Positions 35,923 to 45,619 are shown, counted from the first letter of the stretch. The stretch: 64,000 nt of DNA from Kordiimonas aestuarii (GCF_025574465.1 NZ_JAOBPP010000021.1:248001-312000); one strand, 5' to 3'. Program-made: numbers and translations. Notes: generated by a model from the letters alone, not told the origin.

Positions 35923-38906
35923 GCACTGCCCTCCCCGCCACTATCGCTACCACCAAACGGGTCGTCAGTGTTGCGCCATTCCCTCACCCGCGCCAGATGG
36001 TCATAATCCCCGTACCCCGCCTCTCTGGGGCGCGGGTTGGAAAGATAGGCAACCTTCTCGTCAGCGAAAGCCTTGACAAGCCCGCGTAAGCCTTGTTCCG
36101 CTTCCGTAACAGATTCCTTGACATCCTTGATGGGCCGGTGTGCCTTCTGGATCGGCTCTCCGCCCTTCAGCTCCCAGAACACAAGGTCATCAACAGGAGC
36201 TGCATCCACACCAGTGAAGGCGCCGCGCTCCGCCAGCCAAGCCTCAAGTGGCAACTGCGGTGCAAAACCCGCCGCCACCCGTTTGGCGGACGGGATGTTG
36301 CCGGTCTTATAGTCGATGATTGTCAGCGCGCCACCGTCCAGCTTGCGGTCGATCCGGTCTGCCTTGGCAAAGAGGGTAAAGCCGCTGCCCTCAAGCGCAG
36401 CCTCCGCCCATTCTTCAATGGCGGCCACTTCATATGTTTGCGCGCGCAATGCCTCGTTGGCGATAAACCAGTCCGCAATGCGTTCAAAGCGCGGCCACCA
36501 GAAGGCATAGACCGCGGGTTGCGTCAACACGGGTTCAAACACACGCCGCCCTACCTCAATAAGCCGCTTGTAACCTGCGTCGCCATTACGTGGCCCCTCC
36601 TCGGCGAGGAATTTCTCCAGCGCTTCATGAAGAAGCGTGCCCTTGGTGGATGCGTTTGGCCGGTCGTCGATCGGCTCCAGCGGCTTGAGGTCCAGCACCT
36701 TATGCGCATAAAGCCCGTATGGGTCGCGCATCCAGTTTTCCACCTGCGTGACCGACAGGCGTTTGGGCCGCGCGGCGATAGGCGGGCGTGGCATCGGCGG
36801 CTGCACAGGTTTCGCACATTTCGCGGCATCCAACGCATGTGCCCAAGCCAGGTAATGCGCGGCTTCAGGAATACTGCCGCCTGCCAATGCCTCAATACGG
36901 AACAGCCAGCGGCTTGGCACCGTTGGCGCACCGTCCACTTTCTCGGCGCGGGTGATGATAACCTCCTGCCCTGTGGCGGCCTGCATAAAGTCATGGGCGG
37001 CCTGCCCCGTGCGACGTTCAAGGGGCGGCAGGCCAAACTCTTTGCGCATCGGGCGGTTCATCCACGGATCAGGCTTGATCTCACCTGGCCATGTGCCCTC
37101 ATTCAGACCACCCAAAATCATCACATCGGCGCGCTGCAACCGGGCCTCAAGCGTGCCCCAGATATAAAGCCGGGGATGTTTGCGCCACACCGGTCGCACC
37201 GTCACACCGGCATAGAGTTCAGCGAACAGCGCTGCATAGCTATCTGCGGTGATGTCCTCAATCGCGCCGGTTTCCTGGATAAGTTCGGCCGTGGCGTCCG
37301 CAAGGACCTGGCCGTCTTCGCCTTTCCACAGCATGTCAGCGCCCGGCTTGTCATCTGTTGCGGCCAAGGCTTCCGCCACTTCCGTGTGGGTCTTCAAGAG
37401 CAGGTCAAGCGGTTCCCCGTTCGCCAGTGCGGCCTCAAACGGGCGCAGGCAGGCGATGACCTTCTCAACCACCGCGAGGTCTTCGACGTTGAAGTCCGCC
37501 TTTTTGTCATGTCCCGCCGCGTTGGCCCGCGCGACAAGACCGTCCAGCCCGCCCGCCGGGCGCACACCGCGCATAACATCCATGTCAAAGCGTCTGATGG
37601 CAGCCAGATATACCCGCCGGTCACCCCCCACTGATACAAATGGATGCTGCAATAACGCCAGGAGAGGCACCGGTGCAAAACCCTCACTCGCTGCGTCTGC
37701 GATCAGGCCAAGGAAACGACCGGGAACGGTGTTGAGCACCCTGTCGCCACCAGAGTCGTCCACCTCAATGCCCCAACGAGCCAATGCCGCGCGCACATGG
37801 CGCGCCAATGCACGGTCAGGTGTGACGAGCGCCGCCGTGCGCGACGGGGTTTCCAGCACCTCGCGCATCACCAGCGCGATAGCCCCGGCTTCCTCCCGTC
37901 TGGTTGGTGCGACAATTTTCCTGAGGCCCTGAAACAGGGTGCCCTTATCGGCCCGGTCATAACCCAGGCTGGTCCAGCGGTCGGTCACAACGGAAGGCGC
38001 CAGCGCGTCCTGAAATAATTTCGCCCGCCCACCTGCGCCGTCAAACGGTGCTTTGGTCCAGTCGCGCACCTCGTGCCTGTTTACCGACATGGCGGCCAGC
38101 AGGTCCTTCAGCACGCCCTGCGCGTGGCTGGCGTCCACCGCTTCCCAAGCGTCATCGTCCATGTCACGCTCAAGTCCCGGCAGCACTACCATGCCCTCGG
38201 GCAAGCGCGCCACGACGGCGAGCAGGTTGGCCGTTGCCGGGATGGAGCCGGTCGAGCCTGCGGCGATAACCGTGCCCTTGGGAGGATTTTTTGCCCACAG
38301 GTCCGCAAGCAAACGCAGGAGTGTATCCCGCCGTGCAGCCGGGTTTATCGCCCCCTCCGTCGCCAAAATGGTTGGCCAGTGGGTTGAGACGATCTTGAGA
38401 AACTCAAGCGTGATATCCCAGTGATGCGCCAGCCCCTCGGGCACCAGTTCCTTCAGGCCATCAAACGGCAGGCCTTCTGTCTCCAACTGGTCCATGAAGC
38501 GCGCGAGTTCGGCAGCCAGCCGCCAGCCCTGCGCCGGAGCCATGCCGGTCTCGCCCGCGCCGCCCCACGCCATGACCTGCCGCATCAGAAGCACTTGCCG
38601 CCGCGTGCCGGAAATGGCTGGTGGAATGTCGGACGGGTCAAGCCCTAACCCTGCACCAAGGAAGGCGACCTCATCATCATCCACGTCACCAATGGGGCGC
38701 ATGGTTGGCAGCACCATGGGCTTGCGCCCCACAATACGCAGGAAGGCTTCCCTGAGCGAGCGCTGCGCCCGCCGGTTGGGCACAAGGATGGTAATGTCGG
38801 CGAGCCTGGCCGGGTCACTGCCCGCCTTTTCCATCACACCGGTCGCCAGCGCATCCACAAAGGAATGCGCCGCACCAATGGTATAGACCCTGGGCTTCCG
38901 CGCCAT
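35919..38906 (-). CDS. addB: Double-strand break repair protein AddB
   Basis: AddB is the second subunit of the AddAB nuclease-helicase. The 995-residue protein starts with an inactive-looking helicase-like domain (I-T-I-L-V-P-N-R-R-A-Q-R-S-L) and ends with a RecB-family nuclease domain. The nuclease has I-I-D-Y-K-T-G-N near residue 900. No four-cysteine iron-sulfur pattern like that of Bacillus AddB is apparent, consistent with alphaproteobacterial AddB. It follows the nucleotidyltransferase gene by two bases and overlaps addA. Confidence 0.95.
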   Translation of the reverse strand: MARKPRVYTIGAAHSFVDALATGVMEKAGSDPARLADITILVPNRRAQRSLREAFLRIVGRKPMVLPTMRPIGDVDDDEVAFLGAGLGLDPSDIPPAISGTRRQVLLMRQVMAWGGAGETGMAPAQGWRLAAELARFMDQLETEGLPFDGLKELVPEGLAHHWDITLEFLKIVSTHWPTILATEGAINPAARRDTLLRLLADLWAKNPPKGTVIAAGSTGSIPATANLLAVVARLPEGMVVLPGLERDMDDDAWEAVDASHAQGVLKDLLAAMSVNRHEVRDWTKAPFDGAGGRAKLFQDALAPSVVTDRWTSLGYDRADKGTLFQGLRKIVAPTRREEAGAIALVMREVLETPSRTAALVTPDRALARHVRAALARWGIEVDDSGGDRVLNTVPGRFLGLIADAASEGFAPVPLLALLQHPFVSVGGDRRVYLAAIRRFDMDVMRGVRPAGGLDGLVARANAAGHDKKADFNVEDLAVVEKVIACLRPFEAALANGEPLDLLLKTHTEVAEALAATDDKPGADMLWKGEDGQVLADATAELIQETGAIEDITADSYAALFAELYAGVTVRPVWRKHPRLYIWGTLEARLQRADVMILGGLNEGTWPGEIKPDPWMNRPMRKEFGLPPLERRTGQAAHDFMQAATGQEVIITRAEKVDGAPTVPSRWLFRIEALAGGSIPEAAHYLAWAHALDAAKCAKPVQPPMPRPPIAARPKRLSVTQVENWMRDPYGLYAHKVLDLKPLEPIDDRPNASTKGTLLHEALEKFLAEEGPRNGDAGYKRLIEVGRRVFEPVLTQPAVYAFWWPRFERIADWFIANEALRAQTYEVAAIEEWAEAALEGSGFTLFAKADRIDRKLDGGALTIIDYKTGNIPSAKRVAAGFAPQLPLEAWLAERGAFTGVDAAPVDDLVFWELKGGEPIQKAHRPIKDVKESVTEAEQGLRGLVKAFADEKVAYLSNPRPREAGYGDYDHLARVREWRNTDDPFGGSDSGGEGSA

Positions 38907-38908
38907 TG

Positions 38909-39634
38909 TCAGGGTGCCCCCAGTTCTTTGAGGCGGGCTTCAGCGTCAGTGACCCCCTCCGGCGTGCCGACATGCATCCAGTGCCCGTCATGCACAAGGC
39001 CAAACAGCCGCCCGGCGGCAGCGGCCTTGCGAAACACCACGCGGTTTGACCACGCGCCGTCCGGGGTGTTGTCATAAAGCGACGACGCTATCATCTGAAT
39101 GCCGCCATACATAACCGGTGCCACGGGGGCTTCCCCCCTGAAGTCAATCGGCATCGGTCCCATGCCGTCCGCGAAGGGGATAAAGTCTCCTACACCGTCA
39201 TAGCCAAGGGCATCAGGGGTTGGAATCAGCAGCAACAGAGCGTCCATGCGGTCAGCATCAAAGGCAGAGGCCAGACGCAGCAAAGCGGAGCCCGCGCCGT
39301 CCAGCCACAGCGCATCGCTGTTGATGGTAAAAAACGGATGCTTGCCCAGAAGCGGTAGCGCTTTTTTTACGCCACCACCTGTATCCAGAAGCTTGTCCCG
39401 CTCGTCAGAGATGACAACCTGCCCTGCATCTATCCGCCTTGCGAGGTGGGCCTCAAGCTGGTCAGCGTGGTGATGCACATTCACGACAACACAGTCGAAG
39501 CCTGCCTCATCCGTACGGTCAAGCGCGCGGTCAAGCAGTGTGCGGCCCGCCACATACACAAGCGGCTTTGGCGTGCGCTTTGACATATCGCCCATACGGG
39601 TGCCAAGCCCGGCTGACAGGATAATCCCCCTCAT
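38909..39634 (-). CDS. murU: MurU-like sugar-phosphate nucleotidyltransferase
   Basis: The 241-residue protein has the nucleotidyltransferase signature L-S-A-G-L-G-T-R-M-G-x-x-x-x-x-x-P-K-P-L and a later I-N-S-D-A-L-W segment (metal-binding Asp). By position between tsaE and addB it corresponds to MurU, which uridylates MurNAc-1-phosphate in peptidoglycan recycling. GDP-mannose-type activity cannot be excluded. I chose ATG 39634, which overlaps the tsaE stop (ATGA). The kinase AmgK, usually encoded between tsaE and murU, is absent here. Confidence 0.82.
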   Translation of the reverse strand: MRGIILSAGLGTRMGDMSKRTPKPLVYVAGRTLLDRALDRTDEAGFDCVVVNVHHHADQLEAHLARRIDAGQVVISDERDKLLDTGGGVKKALPLLGKHPFFTINSDALWLDGAGSALLRLASAFDADRMDALLLLIPTPDALGYDGVGDFIPFADGMGPMPIDFRGEAPVAPVMYGGIQMIASSLYDNTPDGAWSNRVVFRKAAAAGRLFGLVHDGHWMHVGTPEGVTDAEARLKELGAP

Positions 39635-40131
39635 GTGCCAAACCCTTCCAGGAGACCACGCCAACGCGCAGCTTCACCGTGGAAGGCAAGCTTTCGCACG
39701 CCTTCGCCGCCGATATCGAGTTTTATCTCAAGCGCGTCATCCCACCAGTAGGCCGGCATACGATCCGGCCATTCGATCAAACAGATCGCATCGTCGCGCG
39801 CATCGTCCAGGCCAAGTTCGTAGACCTCTTCCGCTTCGCTCAGCCGGTACAGGTCAGCGTGCCATATCTCAATGCCGTTCGGGTCGTCATAGGTTTGTAC
39901 AAGAGTGAAGGTTGGGCTGGGCACCTCTGCCTCAAGGTTCGCAAGGCGTGCACGAATGAAGGCGCGCGCGAAGGTGCTTTTGCCCGCCCCAAGATCACCG
40001 GTGAGTGCAACCAGCGCGCCCGGTTGAAGTACCGCGGCGAGACTTGCCGCCAGCGCTGCTGTCCCGCGTTCATTTTTGCAGACAGTCTGAAAAAGCAGTG
40101 TATTGGGCATGCGTGTTTCTTGTTGTTCCAT
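39631..40131 (-). CDS. tsaE: tRNA threonylcarbamoyladenosine biosynthesis ATPase TsaE
   Basis: TsaE is the ATPase that cycles the TsaB-TsaD complex making t6A37 in ANN-decoding tRNAs. The 166-residue protein has the P-loop L-T-G-D-L-G-A-G-K-S-T, the S-P-T-F-T-L-V segment, H-A-D-L-Y-R and I-E-W-P-D-R, all family hallmarks. I chose ATG 40131, three bases past the divL stop, over an in-frame TTG two codons earlier. It overlaps murU by four bases. Confidence 0.95.
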   Translation of the reverse strand: MEQQETRMPNTLLFQTVCKNERGTAALAASLAAVLQPGALVALTGDLGAGKSTFARAFIRARLANLEAEVPSPTFTLVQTYDDPNGIEIWHADLYRLSEAEEVYELGLDDARDDAICLIEWPDRMPAYWWDDALEIKLDIGGEGVRKLAFHGEAARWRGLLEGFGT

Positions 40132-40133
40132 AA

Positions 40134-42503
40134 TCAATGGATTGAGGTAACATCAGGCTGGGCGCGCGGCAGACGACAACTGAGAGACAGGCCTTCGTCA
40201 CCGTAAGGCTCAAGCGTGATCCTACCATGGTGCAAACCCACAATACTGCGCACGAGCGCCAGATCAAGGCCCGTCGCCCGTCGCCCGCCCGGTGATGCGC
40301 CCATGGCCACGGTTGAGATCAGGCGGTCCCTTTCCCGCGGGGTCAGGCCTGAATCAGGGTTGAATACCGTGACCGAAACACCCTCATCATCACCCGTCAA
40401 TTTCACCGACAGGGCCCCACCGTATCGCGCAAAATTCAGCATGGAGGAAACCATATTGTAGAATATCTGCTTGAGACGCCGGCTATCAGCGATAATGACG
40501 CCGACATCGACACACCCTTCCAGGCTCAGCACGATATCCACCTTGCCGGCAATATCCGCAGCGAGCGTCGCCGCGTCAGACAGTGCGCTGACGACGTCCG
40601 TTTCCTCAAGGTCAAGCTTAGCCTCTCCGGCATCAAGTACAGCAAGGTCTAGGACGTCCGCGATCAGCACCTTGAGGTCATCAGATGCGCTGAGGATGTT
40701 TTTCACATAATCGGCCTGCTGGTCGTTGAGGTCGCCGAAAATCTTCTGATCCAGCATTTCTGCAAACCCGATGATGGAGTTGAGCGGGGTCCGCAGTTCA
40801 TAGGACATATTGGTGATAAACTCGCTTTTGAGCCGATCCGCCGCTTCAAGGGCATTTGACCTTTCGCGCAAAGCCTGTTCGACCTTGAAACTGTCGGTCA
40901 CATCACTTTGAGTGAGCATTACCCCACCATCAGGCAGGGGCACAATGGCATAGTCAACCACAACACCGTCTGGCCGATACCAACGGCCGGACCTATGAGT
41001 ATGCTCCGACACCCAGGCCGCCAATGTTGTGCGGAAATCCTGATCTTCACCAATGTTGCTGCGCACCTCGTCAATCGGGATGTCTTTGACAAGGGCCGAG
41101 AGATGAGGTTTGCCCTCAAGCACGTCATCATCCAGTTGCCAGATGGCCTGAAACGCCGGGTTGGAAAGTTGCAGGCGCGCATCCGTGCCAAAAACCGCGA
41201 TGCTTTCCCGCATGTTATCAAGCGTTTCCTGCTGCACGGCGATCAGGGTATTGTAGGACCGCTCAAGCGCCAGCCTGTCAGTCACGTCCTCGAACAATAT
41301 CAATAGCCCACCCAGGGGATGTGGTTGTGTCACCACGCGGTGAGCCGTACCGTCTGGCAGGTGCCACATCTCCTCATAGGGTTCCAGAAGCGTTGTATAG
41401 TGACGCAGCACATTCTTCTTCCATTGCTGAAAATCTATCTGCTCCGGCAGGCGACGGTTTTCGCGCATGGCGTCCAGAAGTTCGCTGTGCCTGATTTCGG
41501 AAGAGAGAATATCCTCCGACAAATGAGAGAGGCGCGCAAAGGCGCTGTTATAAAACCGGAGAGTCTGGCCGGGGCCAAAAATGGCCACCGGGCTTCTCAG
41601 CCGGTTCAGCGTTTCCGACTGTGATTCAAGCACCCGGGAAAGTTCCGACAGGGCTTCTTCCTCGCCGGTCACATCGACAGCGACCCCCAGCGTATTACCG
41701 TCGTCATCAATCGGAATATTAATGACAGAGAAAGCCCGGCGCTGCCCATCGATCACCCCGAACCGACGATCCCGGATGCGCTGTCCCGTGTCGCGGGCCT
41801 TGCGCGCGGAGGTCAAGCTGCGACGGTCGAAAAGTTCGACCCCGCGCTCAACTACATCAAACACATTCTCGCCGTCCACCGCATCCACATACGCATGATT
41901 GACTTCAATAAGCGAAAAATCGGGCCCCCGCACCCATACCGGGAAGGGCAAACTGTTGAAGGCACGGCTGAGGTCCTGCAGTCTCAATTCAAGTGCCCGC
42001 ACACCCTGCCGGTATCCCCTGTGCGGTCGGTCCAGTACTTCTTCGACCCACAAGACGCTGGATGGCCAATGTTCATCGTTTGTGGGCAGGGTCTGAACGT
42101 CGATAATCAGCCGGGGGCGGTCTTTGCCCTGATAGACCACATAGGGTGACGTACCGTCACTGCCGTTTTTCAGGTCTTTTTTAAGCGCGCTGACAATGTC
42201 GTGCGGCACCACCCCGCCTTCGGCCACCAGTTGATCAACATGCTGCGCGCCCTCTGACAGGCCAACAAGCGCCAGCGAACCGGCATCCGCCTGCATGCGC
42301 CCGTCTGCCCACAGCCAGATAGGGTGCCGTCTGTCAGACCGGATCATGCTGTCGAGAAAGCTGGTGAGGTCCTGCAATCCCTGAGCGCGATCGGTCATAC
42401 GGCCGGCACGCCACAGCGCGCTAAGGCTCAGCACAATCCAGGCAATCGCCACACAGGCAATGGTGCCCCACAGGGCTAATGATGACAGCTCCGGCTCGCT
42501 CAT
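40134..42503 (-). CDS. divL: DivL-type PAS pseudo-histidine kinase of the CtrA pathway
   Basis: The 789-residue protein has an N-terminal membrane helix (about residues 10-30), several PAS-like regions (about 170-540), a dimerisation/H-box helix and a kinase-like ATPase domain. The H-box reads N-M-S-Y-E-L-R-T-P-L-N, so the phospho-acceptor His is Tyr568 (codon TAT at 40802-40800). Caulobacter DivL has the same exchange (Tyr550 in a 769-residue protein); there it binds DivK and CckA to control CtrA. The D-x-G-x-G box is also degenerate (N-P-D-S-G-L). Adjacency to tsaE matches other alphaproteobacteria. Confidence 0.9.
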   Translation of the reverse strand: MSEPELSSLALWGTIACVAIAWIVLSLSALWRAGRMTDRAQGLQDLTSFLDSMIRSDRRHPIWLWADGRMQADAGSLALVGLSEGAQHVDQLVAEGGVVPHDIVSALKKDLKNGSDGTSPYVVYQGKDRPRLIIDVQTLPTNDEHWPSSVLWVEEVLDRPHRGYRQGVRALELRLQDLSRAFNSLPFPVWVRGPDFSLIEVNHAYVDAVDGENVFDVVERGVELFDRRSLTSARKARDTGQRIRDRRFGVIDGQRRAFSVINIPIDDDGNTLGVAVDVTGEEEALSELSRVLESQSETLNRLRSPVAIFGPGQTLRFYNSAFARLSHLSEDILSSEIRHSELLDAMRENRRLPEQIDFQQWKKNVLRHYTTLLEPYEEMWHLPDGTAHRVVTQPHPLGGLLILFEDVTDRLALERSYNTLIAVQQETLDNMRESIAVFGTDARLQLSNPAFQAIWQLDDDVLEGKPHLSALVKDIPIDEVRSNIGEDQDFRTTLAAWVSEHTHRSGRWYRPDGVVVDYAIVPLPDGGVMLTQSDVTDSFKVEQALRERSNALEAADRLKSEFITNMSYELRTPLNSIIGFAEMLDQKIFGDLNDQQADYVKNILSASDDLKVLIADVLDLAVLDAGEAKLDLEETDVVSALSDAATLAADIAGKVDIVLSLEGCVDVGVIIADSRRLKQIFYNMVSSMLNFARYGGALSVKLTGDDEGVSVTVFNPDSGLTPRERDRLISTVAMGASPGGRRATGLDLALVRSIVGLHHGRITLEPYGDEGLSLSCRLPRAQPDVTSIH

Positions 42504-42574
42504 GAATTGGGGTCCCTCCTCCCGCAGTCAGACAAGAGTATCTCTTATCATGGGGCGGATACAAGACGCGGTTT

Positions 42575-42929
42575 TCAAAGGTGAGCCAATATATTAAGGA
42601 GTTTACCGAGCGGATCGCGTACAAAGAAGCGGCGCACCCCCCCAAGGTTCATCGGTCAACGGGTAGGCAATCTCGCAGCCCATCTCCAGCGCACGAGCGT
42701 AGACCTTGTCCACGTCGTCCACGTCAACCGAAAGATCGGGCACGGGCGTGCCTGAGCCGCCCTGTGACGCGAAACTGACCTGCGGCATATGGCTTATGGC
42801 GGAAGACGCAAAGGTCACGATCCAGCCGTGGTCCATGACAACATCAAGATCCAGCAGATCCTGATAAAATGATTTTACACTCTTTGGGTCTTCTGTCCCA
42901 AAGTTGCAAACGATCCGTTTGACAGTCAA
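42575..42929 (-). pseudogene. Frameshifted VOC (glyoxalase-like) family gene
   Basis: The reading frame starts at TTG 42929 (GGGAGG six bases upstream) and encodes a glyoxalase/bleomycin-resistance-like protein (V-C-N-F, D-x-x-x-S-F-Y-Q-D-L-L, V-D-D-V-D-K-V-Y-A-R-A). It breaks at a run of seven C/G bases (42637-42643) and stops at 42603. With one base removed it continues E-P-W-G-V-R-R-F-F-V-R-D-P-L-G-K-L-L-N-I, the standard family ending, to TGA at 42575. It is a recent frameshift, a phase-variable tract or a sequencing error. It is the distal gene of the ahcY-metK direction. Confidence 0.85.
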
Positions 42930-43010
42930 AGGCGCGCCTCCCTTTTCCGGCAAAACTACCGACGGGAAGGCGCGCCTTCAATAGCTGATTACGTTTATCA
43001 GACGACCGGC

Positions 43011-44183
43011 TTACAGGCCGAATTCACCCTTGAGAGCGTCAACAAGATCGGTCTGTTCCCAGGAAAAAGCGCCGTCTTCGGTCGGTTTGCGACCAAAATG
43101 GCCATAGGCCGCCGTACGGGCATAGATTGCCTTGTTGAGCTGCAGGTGTTCCCGGATACCGCGCGGGCTCAGGTTCACCATGTCCTGCAACACGCGGGAC
43201 AGCTTGTGTGGATCGATGCCAGCTTCGTTGGCCCAAAGGTCAACATAAACCGCAAGCGGCTTGGAAACGCCGATGGCGTAAGCAAGCTGGATCGTGCAGT
43301 TACTGGACAGACCAGCCGCGACCACGTTTTTGGCAAGATACCGCGCCGCGTAGGCAGCCGACCGGTCAACCTTTGTCGGGTCCTTGCCCGAGAAGGCGCC
43401 ACCGCCGTGGGGGGCAGCACCGCCATAGGTGTCCACGATGATCTTGCGGCCGGTGAGGCCCGCATCACCATCAGGACCCCCGATGACAAACTTGCCGGTC
43501 GGGTTCACATAGAACTCGTCCTCGGGGCACATCCAGCCTTCCGGCAATACACCCTGAACATGCTTGCGCACCAGCGCCCGCAACGCTTCCTGCGTCACGC
43601 CATCTTTGTGCTGGGTGGATACAACAACCGTGGTGGCACCCACGGGCTTACCATCAACATATTTGAGCGTCACCTGGCTTTTGCTATCCGGCTCAAGCTC
43701 TGGCGCCTCACCAGAGTGGCGGGCGGCTGCAAGCGATTTCAGGATACGATGCGAGTAGTCGATCGGCGCAGGCATCAGGCTTGGCGTTTCGTCACAGGCA
43801 TACCCAAACATGATGCCCTGGTCGCCAGCGCCTTCATCCTTGTTGCCCGCGGCGTCGACACCTTGTGCGATGTCGGCCGACTGCTCGTGCAGATGATTTT
43901 CAAATACTGCATTCTTCCAGTGAAAGCCGTCCTGCTCGTAGCCGATTTCCTTAACCGCGCCGCGCGCCACTTCTTCGATATCGTCTGACGTGATGGATTG
44001 CGGGCCGCGCACTTCACCCGCCAGAACAATACGGTTGGTGGTGACAAGCGTTTCGCACGCCACACGCGCTTCCGGCTCCTGACCAAGATAAAGGTCAACA
44101 ACGCCGTCCGAAATACGGTCAGCTACCTTGTCCGGATGGCCTTCGGAGACTGATTCACTTGTGAATACATATTCTTTCATCAT
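43011..44183 (-). CDS. metK: S-adenosylmethionine synthetase
   Basis: MetK makes S-adenosylmethionine from methionine and ATP. The 390-residue protein shows [11 protein letters not shown] near the N-terminus, [12 protein letters not shown], the P-loop-like [22 protein letters not shown] and the standard C-terminus. AGGAGG six bases ahead of ATG 44183 sets the start; GTG 44189 and ATG 44180 are alternatives. It lies 19 bases after ahcY in a probable ahcY-metK operon. Confidence 0.97.
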   Translation of the reverse strand: MMKEYVFTSESVSEGHPDKVADRISDGVVDLYLGQEPEARVACETLVTTNRIVLAGEVRGPQSITSDDIEEVARGAVKEIGYEQDGFHWKNAVFENHLHEQSADIAQGVDAAGNKDEGAGDQGIMFGYACDETPSLMPAPIDYSHRILKSLAAARHSGEAPELEPDSKSQVTLKYVDGKPVGATTVVVSTQHKDGVTQEALRALVRKHVQGVLPEGWMCPEDEFYVNPTGKFVIGGPDGDAGLTGRKIIVDTYGGAAPHGGGAFSGKDPTKVDRSAAYAARYLAKNVVAAGLSSNCTIQLAYAIGVSKPLAVYVDLWANEAGIDPHKLSRVLQDMVNLSPRGIREHLQLNKAIYARTAAYGHFGRKPTEDGAFSWEQTDLVDALKGEFGL

Positions 44184-44202
44184 CTGCACCCTCCTTGGCG
44201 AT

Positions 44203-45489
44203 CTAGTAACGGTAATGTTCAGGCTTGAACGGACCCTCTACTTCAAGGCCGAGATATTTTGCCTGATCCGCAGACAGCTTGGTCAGTTTCGCACCAAGCT
44301 TGCCAAGATGCAGCGACGCCACTTTTTCATCCAGGTGCTTCGGCAGCACAAAGACGTCGATATCGTATTTCTCATGGTTGTTCCAAAGCTCGATCTGCGC
44401 CAGCACCTGGTTGGTGAAAGAGGCGGACATCACAAAGCTCGGGTGACCAGTTGCGCAACCAAGGTTCACAAGGCGACCCTTGGCCAGCACGATCAGGCGT
44501 TTGCCATCCGGGAAAACAACCTCGTCCACCTGGGGCTTCACTTCTTCCCACTTGTAGTTGGAAAGGCCCGCAATCTGGATTTCGCTATCGAAGTGGCCGA
44601 TGTTGCACACGATCGCGCGGTCTTTCATGTCCCGCATATGGTCAACCGTGATCACGTCCTTGTTGCCGGTCGCGGTCACGAAGATATCACCGATCTTGGC
44701 GGCTTCATCCATCGTGGTGACCTCATAGCCTTCCATCGCAGCCTGCAGCGCACAGATCGGGTCAATCTCGGTTACCATCACGCGAGCGCCCTGGCTACGG
44801 AGCGATTCGACGGAACCCTTGCCCACGTCGCCGTAGCCGCAGACAACACAAATCTTACCCGCGATCATCACGTCGGTCGCACGCTTGACACCATCGACAA
44901 GGCTTTCCCGGCAACCATAAAGGTTATCGAACTTCGACTTGGTCACGCTGTCGTTCACGTTGATGGCCGGCACCTTGAGGCGGCCTTCTTTTGCCATCTC
45001 GTAAAGGCGCATAACGCCTGTTGTGGTTTCCTCTGAAATACCGCGCACGTCGTCCATCAGCTCAGGATAGTCGTTGTGCATGATCACGGTCAGGTCGCCG
45101 CCGTCATCAAGGATCATGTTTGGCACCCAATCGTCAGGGCCCTTGATCGTCTGGCGGATACACCATTCCGCTTCTTCTTCCGTCTCACCCTTCCAGGCAA
45201 AAACAGGAATACCTGCCGCAGCAATTGCGGCGGCGGCCTGGTCCTGGGTCGAGAAGATGTTGCAGCTTGACCAACGTACTTCAGCGCCAAGTGCGATCAG
45301 CGTTTCAATGAGCACCGCGGTCTGGATTGTCATGTGCAGGCAACCGGCAATACGAGCGCCCTTGAGCGGCTTGGATGCGCCAAACTCCTCGCGCAGTGCC
45401 ATCAGGCCCGGCATCTCGGTCTCTGCAATATTGATTTCTTTCCGCCCCCAATCGGCAAGCGAAATATCGGCTACTTTATAATCGGTCAT
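44203..45489 (-). CDS. ahcY: S-adenosylhomocysteine hydrolase
   Basis: AhcY splits S-adenosylhomocysteine to adenosine and homocysteine with bound NAD, relieving inhibition of methyltransferases. The 428-residue protein shows [21 protein letters not shown], the NAD loop C-G-Y-G-D-V-G-K-G, and the C-terminal K-P-x-x-Y-R-Y, where the lysine-tyrosine tail completes the partner NAD site. AGGA lies six bases before ATG, inside the 9-bp helix described for the leader. metK follows. Confidence 0.97.
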   Translation of the reverse strand: MTDYKVADISLADWGRKEINIAETEMPGLMALREEFGASKPLKGARIAGCLHMTIQTAVLIETLIALGAEVRWSSCNIFSTQDQAAAAIAAAGIPVFAWKGETEEEAEWCIRQTIKGPDDWVPNMILDDGGDLTVIMHNDYPELMDDVRGISEETTTGVMRLYEMAKEGRLKVPAINVNDSVTKSKFDNLYGCRESLVDGVKRATDVMIAGKICVVCGYGDVGKGSVESLRSQGARVMVTEIDPICALQAAMEGYEVTTMDEAAKIGDIFVTATGNKDVITVDHMRDMKDRAIVCNIGHFDSEIQIAGLSNYKWEEVKPQVDEVVFPDGKRLIVLAKGRLVNLGCATGHPSFVMSASFTNQVLAQIELWNNHEKYDIDVFVLPKHLDEKVASLHLGKLGAKLTKLSADQAKYLGLEVEGPFKPEHYRY

Positions 45490-45601
45490 GGAATGTCCTG
45501 CTCACTAACTCGTCATGGAAAAAGGCGGCCATAAGCAGGCCACCCACGTCATTTGACCGTGGTTATAGCAGGACAGGAATAAAAGATAAAGATTTCTTTA
45601 T
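45490..45601 (-). promoter_or_regulatory. Structured 5' leader of ahcY-metK (candidate cis-regulatory RNA)
   Basis: Read on the minus strand this leader holds, in order: an ATAAAGA-N2-TCTTTAT dyad (45586-45601); one arm TGTCCTGCT (45575-45567); a 7-bp hairpin with one bulge (45562-45544); a GC-rich hairpin, GGTGGCC-N7-GGCCGCC, followed by TTTTT (45544-45519), which looks like an intrinsic terminator; and AGCAGGACA (45502-45494), perfectly complementary to the first arm and containing the AGGA ribosome binding site. It does not match a SAM or SAH riboswitch that I recognise. The terminator may instead serve ptsH. Confidence 0.55.
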
Positions 45602-45619
45602 ATTGAAATCAGATTGTCC

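Noticed and set aside
36093..37634. A 513-codon plus-strand frame opposite addB
   Set aside because: addB is intact with its nuclease motif on the minus strand; the plus frame has a shadow composition and no recognisable domain.
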